A stretch of 64,000 bases of DNA, taken from NCBI GenBank assembly GCA_963082975.1, contig OY720350.1, positions 9,257,488 through 9,321,487 on the forward strand, given 5' to 3'. A program made the position numbers and the translations under genes. Below, one piece after another: positions 32,718 to 43,995 of this stretch. The number at the start of each line of letters is the position of its first letter. Position 1 is the first letter of the stretch. The notes beneath the pieces were generated by a model that worked only from the letters and a program-made list of their open reading frames with translations, did no database searches and was not told where the DNA came from. The DNA comes from Labia minor (Eukaryota > Arthropoda > Insecta > Dermaptera > Spongiphoridae).

Positions 32718-33045
32718 CAGAGGTTCCCAAAGTGGCCTATATCGACCCTCAGGGGTCTATGGCAGCCAATAAAAAATTTGGGGGTCCATGAAATGAAAAT
32801 GGGGGTCTTCCATAGTGGATCTCAAGCCGATTTACTTACATTATACTATCTTATAACTCAATTCAATATGGTTCTAAAAAAAAAGTAAATTGTTTTTCCG
32901 ACATGGCTCTTAAAAGATTATTGATTTTTCAATATAGAAAAAAAAAGAAAATTTTTTTTTACAAAAAAATCAATTTAGGGGGTCTACCCAAAAATGAAAA
33001 ATATGGAAAAACATGGCAAGGGGTCTATGACACAGTTTGGGGACG
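32718..33045. mobile_element. hAT-type MITE
   Basis: The left end is CAGAGGTTCCCAAAGTGGCC and the right end CACAGTTTGGGGACG, weakly inverted. GGGGGTCCATGAAATGAAAA matches the copy at 1723-1951 (GGGGGTCCACGAAATGAAAA). The interior has TTTTTCCGACATGGCTC and ACATGGCAAGGGGTC in inverted positions. The 8-bp flanks do not match cleanly because the right end is worn. Non-autonomous. Confidence 0.7.
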
Positions 33046-33943
33046 AGAAGAAAAAAGAGAAGAAGAGAAACCATCCAAAAATATATTAAATTTCAGAATA
33101 ATTTTAAATTACTAGCATAATTTAATTCATAGTATATGTTTAAAAAAAAGAATCTTGTTACATTCATTTATAAAGTTAGTACATATAAACATTTTAATAA
33201 ATCTATATTATAGAAATATTTATATATATAGAAATATTTGCATACTTTTCTAAAAAGATTTAAATGGATTAAAAAAAAATATAATGAATTTTTATTTTAA
33301 AAACATTCCTTTTTATTTTTTCAAATTCAATTATATACATTATAAAAAGCAATGTAGGAATGCTGAAAAGAAACACTTGATGAATTTTTCTATTCATAAA
33401 ATGTTCCGTTTTTTCTTTTACACTGCGTTTTTCCGGTTGAGGATTATTAAATTCTTATTCAATTATACACAATCAACACTTCATTATAATTCTAAAATAA
33501 TAGACAAAGGATGAGAAAAATTGTGATTATTAAGAAGAAAAAAAGGCAAGAGAAGGACCAATTCAAATGTAGATTGATTTTGATTGAGAACAATAAAAAC
33601 GTGATCTACACGTCTTTTATTTACATTTCCTGTCTCTTGTGGAACGGAACCAAGCAATATTCAATGAAATTAGAATTTCGGAAAAAAAAAAAATTGTCAA
33701 GCATTAAACATTCAATGAGATGCACTACAAATTTCAAAGGTAAAAATGAATACAAGATTACACAAAGCTAGAAAATATTGAGATAAAATAAAAGTTCATT
33801 AATATATCTATGTTAATTAGCTGATGATGAATGAAATAACAAGAAATATAAAAGATTATATAAATGATATATATATAAAAAAAAACTGAAAAAATAAACA
33901 TGATATACAAATGTTTGTTTTTTTCTTAAAAATAATTTAAAAA
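33046..33943. other. AT-rich DNA; modest complexity at 33480-33780
   Basis: Frames of 76 and 86 codons (33284-33514 and 33511-33771) are Lys/Phe/Ile-rich and unrecognised. The patch around 33560-33670 has GATTGAGAACAATAAAAACG (Sox-like ACAATAA) and CTCTTGTGGAACGGAACC. No gene is supported. Confidence 0.4.
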
Positions 33944-35053
33944 TTGAGGTGTGGCCAGGGACAGAACCGACCGACGATTTTAAATAAATTAATTTACAAA
34001 CAAAATTATAATTATAAATATAGTATACATATAAAGTTTAAAAAAAATATTTTAAATCTTTAATTAAAATGACTAAATTATATTTAGTAGGTTTTTATTT
34101 TTAGTTTAATTACTCAATTATTAATTACTTACTACTATATTTTAAGTGAAATATTTTCCGACAATGAATATAAAATTAATACTTTGTAAACTACCACTTC
34201 CGGTTTCCAGATATGGACCAAATGTTGATGAATTCATCATATTAATGTATTAAGTAAATATATCAAATTTTATCAAAATTCGTTGAGCCGTTCAAGCTGT
34301 ACACATCTATACGGACGGACAGACAACATGCTAAAAATACTTTTTACCGACCGACGATAGTAAGGGAGGTATTGTTTTCACACCAAATTTCACATGTGGA
34401 GATTTTTACATATCTCCACGAATCATGGATTTTCTTAACAGAAAAAAGTATTTTTAGCATGATGTCTGTCCGTCCGTCCGTATAGATGTGTACAGCCTGA
34501 ACGGCTCAACGGATTTTGATGAAATTTGGTATATTTGCTTAATGCATCAGTGTGATGAATTGATCAACTTTTGGTGCAAATCCGGTAGTATTAGCGATCG
34601 ACGATAGGAAGGAAAGGGTTATTTTCACACCAAATTTCACATGAGGAGATTTTTTTATATATCACCACGAATCATACACTTTGTATTGGTTTTATCCTCG
34701 GGAAAATCATATTCATTAGTTTTTTCTTGATTTAAAATTATATGACGTCATCCAGCCATTCATGACGTCACAGTCTGGTCTTACATATATATTATAAATA
34801 AAATAAAATTAAAAATATTTATGCTATATATGCCTATTTGTTTTTTATTACATTAATAGATATATTAAAATTATTTGAAATTGTTTTTGTAGCTGGAAAT
34901 TAATTTATTTCATACCGTCGGTCGGTTCGGACCTGGTCACAGGTCAACTTATTTCTGTTAAGAAAATGCATGATTCGTGGAGATATGTAAAAATCCCCAC
35001 ATGTGAAATTTGGTTTGAAAACAATACCTCCCTTACTATCCATGCTCGGTAAA
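33944..35053 (+). mobile_element. Rep-B host copy split by a second Rep-B
   Basis: The outer element begins TTGAGGTGTGGCCAGG and ACCGACCGACGATTTTAAAT. It has an alternative interior (TTTTTATTTTTAGTTTAATT, ACTATATTTTAAGTGAAATA) shared in inverse with 53739-54115. It continues with CTACCACTTCCGGTTTCC, ATCAAATTTTATCAAAATTC, GAGCCGTTCAAGC and AACATGCTAAAAATACTTTTT up to 34345. It resumes at 34956 with CTGTTAAGAAAATGCATG and ends TTACTATCCATGCTCGGTAA at 35053. The break falls in the T run of AATACTTTTTTCTG, exactly where the second element sits. Confidence 0.8.
34346..34955 (-). mobile_element. Rep-B inserted inside another Rep-B
   Basis: This near full-length copy runs from ACCGACCGACGATAGTAAGG to GGACCTGGTCACAGGTCAAC and TTAT. 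It lies in the opposite orientation to its host copy. It carries the core words inverted (GGCTCAACGGATTTTGATGA), the two TGACGTCA palindromes in altered form, and the 3' hairpin GACCTG/CAGGTC. The junctions are T-run/ACCG on the left and CTTAT/TTCTG on the right. Confidence 0.85.
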
Positions 35054-36298
35054 AGCAAAAGAATATTTTTTAGGATTTCCCTATCCACTCTAAAGTTAAA
35101 TTTTCATACCCGGAATTTGTAAAAATATGAGAATTCTTTTTTACAAACTTACAAATATAAATACGTTGTTGTATTTGTGGATAAGTTGAAAATGGCATTT
35201 ATATTTATGACTAAATAACACAAATAGAAAGATTTGGTAGAGATTACTATTTCCATGTGTGGGTGGAGATATTCATTTTTTTCGAACCTATCTTAATAAA
35301 AAGATAGCCAAGATATTCAATACATACAACTCAAGCAAACCATCTCTATATATTAACCATGGGAATTTTTTTTTTTTTTGCTTTCTACAAATTATTATTA
35401 TTCGACGATTAAACCATTAAAAAGAATATTTATAAATCATCAAAAAATTCTTATTATATAATACCTGCGATAACAAAATAAAATTCTCCTCCCTTTTAAA
35501 CCTAATAATTCTTTAAATTTTAAATTTTAAATGATAAATAATAAAAAAATAAATTTTCAATATATAAAATATATTAGAGTATAAAATGATTTAAAATTAA
35601 TATTAGTGAGATGAATTAAAATTTCATTTTTCTTCATTCATTATTTTGATTCATAAATGTTAGTAAATAAAATATATAAAGATGAATTAATAAGAATTGT
35701 AATCGAATAAAATAAAATAAATAAATAAATTAAGAAAAAGACATAATATTTAATATTTAATTAATTTAGAAAAATAAAATTCACCGTAAAATTAGTAAAA
35801 AATTTGTTTTTTTTTCTTGGAGCTCAAGAAGTCTTCCTATTTTTATAATAAATGGTATAAAACTAAAAAATAAATAGAAATCTAATTATCTAGTAAATGT
35901 ATAACTTGGTAAATGTGTGTGTTCACGTTAAAATAAAAAATGTTTAATATAAATTTTAATTTGAATAAATAATGTTAAATATTATTATGTAAAAATATAA
36001 TACCTTTGCATTTAGTTTTCGTACATCGAACTAGAAAAAAAAATAATTTAATCCATATTATAAATTATTATATTGAAAATTATGATGAGGATTTTTATAG
36101 TCTCTCTTTCTCTCTCATCTTCAGTCTTAATTAGAATCATTAAATGAAGAGGGGGTTGAGATTGGCGAGTCACATAACAAGAGGGAAGATAAATTGTCAA
36201 AAAAGATATTTTCAGGCAAAGTAGACGACGTTGGGAGCGATACCATCATTTGAAATTTAAGGGAAAAGGGTTGAAAGGTTTGAGAATGGTTTAACATA
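35054..36298. other. AT-rich DNA, no gene seen
   Basis: AT-rich throughout, with a T run at about 35368-35381. The words around 36170-36250 (AAAGTAGACGACGTTGGGAG) are a little more complex. A short minus-strand frame there (71 codons) is not recognised. Confidence 0.5.
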
Positions 36299-36375
36299 GC
36301 GTTTCTCAACCATTCAGCATTCACGGCCCAGTTTTCAATCATAATATGAATCGACCCCCCCCCAACCCTTCTTAT
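36299..36375. mobile_element. Solo hAT-like end
   Basis: AGCGTTTCTCAACCATTCAG resembles hAT terminal words, and CACGGCCCAGTTTTCAATC with CGACCCCCCCCCAACCC follows, as in other hAT MITEs of this window. No matching right end was found. GGAATCGAACCCCCCCCCAC at about 36995 could be a related scrap. Confidence 0.4.
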
Positions 36376-38800
36376 AATAAATTTATATTATATACAACAA
36401 GATATTGAGTATTTTTGATTCTGTTTTTAAATATTTTTTAACATTCAAAATAGAAATTTGTATATGTGCTTTTCAGTCACATATTTTATTAAATAATATT
36501 TTCTTTAGGTTATTTTTAAGTTGATATAAGAATCAAATATTTTTAAATAAAATTTATATAAATATTCTTATTTTATAAATTTGTACTTCTAGATAATAAG
36601 TAAAATTTGTTTAATAAAATATTAAATAAATTGACAATAATAAATATTAAAAAAAATTATTCTAAAAAATAAAGATTATATATTTTTTCTTTACATCATG
36701 TAATGGAGTATCAAAGGACAGCAATAAGTATATATTTTTCAATTTTCAATTCTTTAAACTACTCGTATTTTATTATGGTTGATATATAAATTAGATTGTA
36801 ATGAAATGTGTCAAGATTCAACATTACAATTCATTCTTGTTCACTCACAAAAACAAAAGTATACAAATTTAATTGTCATAAAAGATTAAAAAATTAATTT
36901 AATAGAAAAAAATATATACTTTAAGATAAACAAATAATAAAAACATTATTAAAAGTGTGTATACCTATAAGTATATATGTGTATTTCTCTTGGAATCGAA
37001 CCCCCCCCCACCAATTAATGTTTAAATGTGCAATCCTAATTATTTCATAGTTAAAATAATAATCATAATACTAATAAATAATTTAGTTTAAATTAAATAG
37101 GTTTCTTTAAACTCTTTAGTTTATTATCATAATTTAATCATTACATTTCAAAAGAGAATTAAATAAAAATTAATTGCATTTTTTTTCAGATTCTAATATT
37201 GAATCTTCAATTTAATGAAGACTATTCAGGATTAGTTAATTAAATTCCACAATATTAGTGAATGAATTTAATGGAACTCTCATCATAATAAACCAATGAC
37301 AAAATTGAATGAAATTCTAATATTTTTACTTGAATTTACATTTTTTGAACTAATATTGAGTAAAAATTGTCAATTATTTCGATGAATGAATTTGAAATGT
37401 AAAAAAAAATTCCAATATCATTATTTATATTTTAGATTGTATTTCGTTGTATCTATAATTCAAATAAAAAACAAAAACATAAATATAATAAGAATATAAC
37501 ATTAATTAATGCAAATTCAGATGAATAAAGTAAATAAATTAAACATTTCAAGTTATTTGTAATCAAAGACTTAAGAGTGTTTCTCTGAAATCTTAATTAG
37601 TTGCTGCTCTCTAAATGAAGCAAGATAAAAAAAAAATATATATATATAAGTATATATAGATAGATAGATAGATATTTGTGGGAAGACATAGATAAGAATA
37701 AACAAGGACAGGGACACCATTTATCATAAGCTTTTGTGGCGTCGCGACGCGATTTATCATCAAGGGAATTGGGTTGGTCGAAAGAATAAAAAAAAGAGAG
37801 AAAATAGGACAAAAAGGGCATCACAAAAAGACATCAAGGATTTTATATAACCAAATTTGAACGTTGTTCACTTTATATTAAATTTCATACGATTCATTTG
37901 AAAAAAACTATGTATATTAGTGGTTTTGTGATTCTTTTTTTAATGATTTGCATTAAAAGATAAATAAATTTCTTTTAAGAAAGTATGCAACTAATCAAAA
38001 TATACTTATATAAATTTAAAATAACAAATAAATATCTCTTTTCTTGGTTGATTGCTTCTTTTAACTTGGTTAAAAATTTTATTTATTTTTTTTTTGTACG
38101 ATATATTAAATATATCTATCAATAATATTTTCACATCAAAGGAAATAGAATGAAAATATACTTATCAATTAAACTTTTATGAAAAATATAAACGACCCAT
38201 GAAGTCTTAATAAAATCAACAAAATCAATATATTTTTCACTGATAAACCGTACTGTTTTATTTATTTATTTACTTGTTATAAAGAAAGAAATCAAATTGT
38301 ATTTATTTATTTATGATATTAGAAACAGTGAAATTTTACTTGAGAAACTTTAAATTAATTTGTAAAAAAAATGTTACTATAATAACAAACTAAAATCTAT
38401 ATATCATCATTTTTAAAACTTTATAATTAGAATAAGAAAAAATTTTAATCAGAAGAATTGGGAAGGACGTTTTTTATTTTTTATTCATTATAAAATTTAA
38501 TAAAATTTAAAGAGGATCAGAGTCATTGGATGAGGGGCTAATTCCCCCCTGCCCCTCCCCCTCCAAATGACCCTTCTGATTAGAGACTGGTAGAAGTCTT
38601 GAATTTTGATTAATTAAACTTAAATCTATTCTAATTTTTATTTCAAGAAAAATATTGAAATCTATCAAATTATTAAAAAATTTTGAAATTTAATAAATAA
38701 TTAAATTAAAATTAATTATTTAAAAATTAATTACAATAAAATCTCCGGAAAAATATGAATTCATTCTTAGGAATACGAGTATTTAAATGGTATTTTATGG
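36376..38800. other. Long AT-rich stretch, no gene seen
   Basis: No repeat end or coding frame is convincing. A GATA microsatellite lies at about 37658-37676. A purine/pyrimidine-mixed patch at 37677-37850 (GGACAGGGACACC, GTGGCGTCGCGACGCGATTT, with palindrome TCGCGA) stands out. The C-rich phrase CCCCCCTGCCCCTCCCCCTCC lies at about 38545. Confidence 0.45.
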
Positions 38801-39210
38801 GTGTCTAAACTATGACCATTGGAGGGCCATATTGCAAAAAAAAAAAATATGCTGGGCCGCACATAAATATTTTTTTCAAAAAATGGAAATAAAATTAATT
38901 ACAGTAAAACCTCTCTTTAAGGACAGGTCTAATAGTTACTTTATTCATTTTAATTCACAATAAACATTGTTTTCAGCAATGTTTTGAGAATGTTCTTATA
39001 GAGAGGTTTTACGGTATATATAGTTTGAATAAAATAAAATAACTTCTTTTTATTTGAATTAGATTATATGTATAAAATTATAAATGAACCTGAAAAATAT
39101 TGCATATATTAATTTTAGTAGTAGAAATTTAAATATTTTCATAATTTGCGTTTGGGTCGCATCTCAAATGGTTTTGGGCCGCATGCGGCCCCTGGGCCTC
39201 ACTTTAGACA
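38801..39210. mobile_element. hAT-like MITE holding a pogo-like MITE
   Basis: The ends are GTGTCTAAACTATGACC and CCTCACTTTAGACA, inverted relatives. GGAGGGCC, GCTGGGCCGCACA and GGGCCGCATGCGGCCCCTGG mark the GGCC-rich theme common in hAT repeats. A clear 8-bp target duplication was not found. The copy is interrupted at 38900-39016 by the pogo-like element. Confidence 0.6.
38902..39014. mobile_element. Pogo/Tigger-like MITE, 113 bp
   Basis: The terminal inverted repeats are CAGTAAAACCTCTCTTTAAG with GACA, and GTTCTTATAGAGAGGTTTTA with CGG at the other end. TA flanks both sides (38900-38901, 39015-39016). CAGT...CCTCTC ends with TA duplication are characteristic of pogo-group elements. At 113 bp it is only ends plus a short spacer. 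Confidence 0.8.
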
Positions 39211-40059
39211 AGCATGAGATTTGGGTGTAGAAATGTTTGATTTATAAAATTGAATTAATTTTTCAATAAAAAGCAATTTGAACAAAAATTGAAATTAATT
39301 TTTTCAAGAAGACTCAATAGAACTTTAAGCAAACAATGCACTTTATATACCATATATATACATACCATGGGTAAACTTTGATTAACCCCATCATTCTACA
39401 AACAGGAATGAGCTGACTGATGATATTCTAATTTCTACATCAACTGCAAATTTAGTATTTAGATTTGAAGAGGAAATATCACTTTGTTTGCAGATTTTAT
39501 TTATTAATTATTTAGAAACATGTTTTCTTTTTTATTTATTGTCCTGGTAAGAAATTTCAATAGAATGCTTAATAAATTTTATTTATTTTTTTTTTTTTTT
39601 TTTTTTTTTTAAATAAAAATTATTTATGTCATGGATTGATTTATTTGATACATTTCCATAATATATACATAGATATTATGTAAACATAATTTCAAAGAAA
39701 TTATTATTATACAGTTAGTATATATTACAATTATATACATATATAAGTAATTTAATTTTGGTTGGTTTTGATTCTAATTTTTTTTTTAATGAACAATAAA
39801 AAAAAAACAAAATTGTTTCATTTTTTGGCAAATCCCCTTCAATTAATTTTCTGGCATAAAAACATTACTTTTACGATCTCGGGTTGTTGTTTTAAACTTG
39901 ACACAAGCGAAGTCTCTCTTCCGCTCTGAATAAAAAAAAATTAAAATAAAAAAAAAAAAAAGAACAGCATCAAGCCTGATTAATTAACTCCAACTTTATT
40001 AATATTTATCTACTAGTTCTACGAAATATAAGATAAAAATCCTTGCCTTTTAACGGAGT
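39211..40059. other. AT-rich DNA, no gene seen
   Basis: Long T run at about 39588-39610, A runs near 39948-39960, otherwise AT-rich filler. A CATACCATATATATACATACCATGG phrase near 39350 is a local direct repeat (ATACCAT twice). Confidence 0.5.
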
Positions 40060-40395
40060 GACGGATTATCACTTTGAACTTGTAAATAAATTAATATCCA
40101 TCCATGATCGTTAATAGAGACTAGAAAAAAGCGATGAACGTGGCCTCCGAGTGAAGCGGCGACATCGAAGTCAGAGAAGCCGGACGACTACAAAACAACA
40201 TCTCGTTTGGAAGTCGTTCATGTTTGGAATTGTTTTACGATTACAGTCATTAGCCGTCGATGGAAACGAGCTTGGCCTTGAGCAGCCAATTACCCCTCAC
40301 TTGCACTTACCACTAACCATCGCCATCAGCAGGACCTACCAAACGGAACACTACGAACTACAGGGCGGTTCCCAATGCAGACATACACACACACA
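40060..40395. promoter_or_regulatory. GC-richer island sharing two motifs with 12690-12870
   Basis: Complex, CpG-bearing sequence includes GTGAAGCGGCGACATCGAAG, AGCCGGACGACTAC, CATTAGCCGTCGATGG and GGCCTTGAGCAGCCAATTAC. GCCTTGAGCAGCC (40275-40287) and CATTAGCCG (40248-40256) both also occur in the island at 12746-12788, the second in inverse orientation. A 117-codon frame (40151-40504) runs through it into an ACAC repeat and resembles nothing I know. Paired enhancer-like islands are the favoured reading. Confidence 0.35.
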
Positions 40396-40589
40396 CACAT
40401 CCTCTAATCTATTTACTCCATTTATCATATACCATCAATCATATATTTTCTATATTTCTATTCTTGTACTTTTACACACGAATATTCAGAATTATATTGT
40501 ATAAGTATTAATTCAATCCTTTTTTTTTGTTTTATGAAAATATTCTATAAAAATAATTGGAATCAATGAACTAATTTTTAACAGAGAGG

Positions 40590-41250
40590 AATAGTATTAA
40601 CACACAAAGTCTTGACATACAAAATGTTGAAAAGTTTAAATACTTAGGTTCTGTAATAAAGAAAGATAATAATATTCGAGAAGAGTTTAAAGCGATGTTA
40701 CAATCCGGAAGCGCCTGTTATCATGTCGTAAAGAGGCGTATCGGGTCAAAATTATTATCAAATGGGATAAAAATTAAAATATGTAAAACAATTATTTTAC
40801 CGGTTGTATTATATAGATGTGACCTTAGGTGACGAGAGTAGATTTAGAGTATTTGAGAATAGGATTCTGCGAAGCATTTATGGGCCAAAGAAAGAGGAGG
40901 TCACCGGGGAATGGACTGCATAACGAGGAATTGCATGACCTCTATTCATCTCCAGATATAGTTAGAATTATAAAATCGAAAAGGCTGCGGTGGGAAGGAC
41001 ACGTGGCTAGAATGGGGGAGGAAAGAATGGCGAAAAATATATTGGGGGGGGGGGGACCGAGTGGGAAACGCCTGCTTGGAAGACCAAGGACGCGGTGGGT
41101 GGATAATGTAGGAAGGGACGCGAGAGAGATGGGAGTGGATAGGGATTGGAGGGTTTTGGCTCAGAATAGGGACACTTGGAGAAGTATGTTTGCTGCGGCC
41201 AAAAACTTTCGAGTTCCGTAGAGCCACAGAAATAGATAGATAGAACTAAT
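40590..41250 (+). pseudogene. LINE reverse-transcriptase C-terminal end (LINE-1w, copy 1)
   Basis: Three frame-shifted blocks give the standard C-terminal part of an arthropod-type LINE polyprotein. Block one (40628 to about 40828) contains FKYLGSVI, LLSNG and ILPVVLYRC, the thumb region after the polymerase domain. Block two (about 40844-40915) reads RVFENRILRSIYGPKKEEV. Block three, to the stop at 41219-41221, has LHNEELHDLYSS, RLRWEGHVARMGEER, GKRLLGRPRTRWVDN and FAAAKNFRVP. A G run at 41045-41054 also disturbs the frame. The 3' end is AGAGCCACAGAAATAGATAG with a GATA tail. The polymerase catalytic region is missing, so the copy is dead and 5'-truncated. Confidence 0.9.
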
Positions 41251-42208
41251 TTTAAATTTTTAAATTTCAAAAAAAAAATACAAACTTTTTAATAAATTGA
41301 TACTTACTTATTTACCTACTAATTATTTATTTTTTCTTTATAATACAATTCTATAATATAAAAATCACAGATCACTCGTTATCAGACTTGGACACTCAAT
41401 GTTATTTTTTGAAACAATGTTTTTAGCGCCACCATGCGGTGTGCACACCCAACAAATTGAAATTATGTGTGTTTATGTGTAAACATTGACAAGAGCGTCC
41501 TCGTGGCGATAACATTTTTCCGTTATTATACAATTAAAACATGTTTGATATACTTTTCTAGAATAGAAAAATGATGGTATCTATGTAATGATTATCTGCG
41601 TTAGAAATGCAAGATGATATTTTTTTAGAAACATTAATATTTTCATAAAATGACAATATATACACGAATATATTATATATTTACTAAATAACATTAATAA
41701 TTTCCAACTCAATTGGATGTTTATATATAGATGATGATATATAATTTAGAATAATCATTTTCCAAATCAATTTACAATTCCAAAATTATCAAGTAAATAC
41801 ATATTTCTATTTAAATATAATTAATTAAATAGAAATGTATGTTGGAAAAAATTCGATTTACTTTGCTTTCATAATTTTTCAAAGTCTAAAATTAAAAAAC
41901 TAACATTTTTTTTTTTAATTAAAACATTTTATTATTAATCATATTATACAAACATTGACTTTTATAAATTATTCTTTATCAATGAAATCGTAAAATTTTC
42001 TTCTATTGTCTTCTATGTATATAAGAAAAAAATGAAAATTGAAATTTAAAATTTAAAATCCTTTTAAAGTAAAATGCGTAAAAAATCAATCATAAACGTG
42101 GTAATAGGTTGACACCAAACAGTAATAGAGATATGCATACATAATATACTTATACAGTTTATTTACTCTACTAATATATCAAATTATTAATAATAAAAAT
42201 TGCATACT
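41251..42208. other. AT-rich DNA with two CTCF-like words near 41425-41511
   Basis: AGCGCCACCATGCGGTG (41425-41441) and AGCGTCCTCGTGGCGATA (41494-41511) both resemble the CTCF consensus family (AGCGCCACCTAGTGG and relatives), with several mismatches. They lie in a short complex patch (41380-41530) within AT-rich filler. No gene is seen. Confidence 0.35.
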
Positions 42209-42408
42209 GAGAAACTCCTGATAAAATACATTAGAATTAGAATTAAAAGTTATAAAAGATAAAGATAAAGAGGAGAAATCAAATCAATGGGAAAAGAATG
42301 TTGACTAAAAAAACTATTAAAGAAATATCTAATATTATATACAACAAATAAATACAACAAAATAATAAAATACAACAATAGTGATGTTAAATTTTGAATT
42401 TCAGGTGC
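42209..42408 (-). repeat. Rep-I, copy 2, inverted
   Basis: Reverse-complement match of 31003-31200, from GAGAAACTCCTGATAAAATA to TTTTGAATTTCAGGTGC. It is directly joined to a mariner end piece. The two copies lie about 11 kb apart in opposite orientation, each near mariner DNA. Confidence 0.75.
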
Positions 42409-42550
42409 GTTAAATGCGTTTCGCACACGTTCAGCTGCTATCGTACAGAGAGCTTTATTGAATGTTGAAAAATAAAGCAAAAAAAAAACAAACAAAAATT
42501 AAAAACATCGTTTTTCTTAGTCAGGCCAGAAATTTTTCACCCCACCCTCG
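42409..42550 (-). mobile_element. Mariner terminal fragment
   Basis: The fragment reads TTTCGCACACGTTCAGCTGC, TATTGAATGTTGAAAAATAA, AGCAAAAAAAAAAC, CATCGTTTTTCTTAGTCAGG and TTTTTCACCCCACCCTCG, followed by TA. On the minus strand it is the 5' end of the mariner family at 30192, with the first codons of the transposase and no more. The inner edge abuts Rep-I. Confidence 0.8.
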
Positions 42551-42921
42551 TAAATTATACAATTACAAGTTGTAAATTTTAATTCTATTTTAAAAAAAAC
42601 ATCACTTACGCTCATTAATATTTAACATTAACAAAAAAAAAAAAAAAAATAATTTTATAAATTAAAATTAAATATATTTTTAAGTATTTAAGAAAAAAAA
42701 GCTCTAAATTATTTGTCATTTCTACCCTACCACTCGTAATTAATTTAAAATATTTTCATGACTATCGATTATAAATAGAAGTATTAGAAATAAACACTCG
42801 ACAATATTTTTTTTAAATTTATTTAATCAAAATTAAACAGAATTGTTATTTGATTTTATGCACATACTCTACTTCTCTTTTTACTAACAATTTTTTTTTT
42901 ATTAATTTAAAATTCAATACT

Positions 42922-42969
<48 letters not shown>

Positions 42970-43469
42970 AAACAAAGGTTATTGTTTTTTTCTGATGTTA
43001 AAATTAAAAAAAAAAAGTATTGAAATATTTGATATTATAGTCTATACAGTATATATAATATTATGATACGAGTAGTATACCTTTTATAAAATTGTCCTTT
43101 GTTTTTTTTTTAATTTTTGTTAGCTATCCTAATTATTGGTATTATATAATACAAAAAATACCAATGAAATAAATTATTATTAAAATATATTAAATTAATA
43201 TAATAAAAAAAAAATAATAATATGTTAAAGTATTTAATTAATTATAATCAAGGTTTTCTATTTGTCAAAAAACTAATACTGTTTAATTTTTTCTTTTTTT
43301 CCTTTTTTTTGTTGAAAAATTTATAATAAAATTTAATTTTTCAATTTACCATATTATAATAATTATTAATATATGAATAAAAAAAAAAAAAAATTAAAAT
43401 AAAAATTAAAAACATTTTAAAGTTTAAAGTTTATTCATCTAGAAATATTTTAAACTCCAAGTTTACCAC
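42551..43469. other. AT-rich DNA with a TA microsatellite
   Basis: A run of about 40 bp of AT dinucleotides lies at 42928-42967. The rest is AT-rich with several A or T runs. No gene is seen. Confidence 0.6.
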
Positions 43470-43995
43470 ACACAGTCAGATAGAATTGAAATTGTGATGT
43501 TCAAAACGCAGATTGCTTACGATGTTCGTAATTTTCGTAGTATAGTCTGTGATGATATTAACTGTCACTCGAGCGAGGTTCCCGGGTGGATAAGCAGGGA
43601 TTGTAATCACTTTTGAGAAGAAACATTTGCAACCCACCCCAGGGAGATGAAGAGAGTATTTTGTAGTGATCCCCACCATATCGTAACATCTCCTGAGGAA
43701 ATCACTTGAGATGGAACATTGAAAGTGGTCCCCCCCCCCCCCCACCGTCCCACACCCTCTTCGAAATGAGAAACGTCATTTTCTTGATAAAACATTTGGC
43801 ATAAGAGATTGTGTGCTGTTGTTTTAGAGTTACCCTGTAGCAGCTTGGGCAGCCGTTAGCTGCTGAGATCACGCAGTAACACTTAAGCTCGAGTGTCTGC
43901 GTCGTCACGTGCTTCGTCCAACTTAAGTTCCCCACCTGGGCATCAACCCAAGCCACTCAACCTCGTCCTCTCCTCACCAATCTCACCTTTCTTTG
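43470..43995. promoter_or_regulatory. GC-richer island, candidate regulatory region
   Basis: Complex sequence includes AACTGTCACTCGAGCGAGG, GGATAAGCAGGGATTG, CATTTGCAACCCACCCCAGG and GTCGTCACGTGCTTCG (E-box CACGTG), with a C run at about 43731-43744. Three minus-strand frames of 62-89 codons overlap here, but each crosses the C run and reads it as Gly, and none resembles a known family. Composition matches the other islands. Exon status is unproven. Confidence 0.3.

Noticed and set aside
40829-41221. 130-codon frame as a host gene
   Set aside because: It is the broken C-terminal end of a LINE polyprotein. Its first 30 codons are out of frame with the family.
43476-43956. Three overlapping minus frames as a gene
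   Set aside because: All cross a C run in different frames and none shows a recognisable domain.
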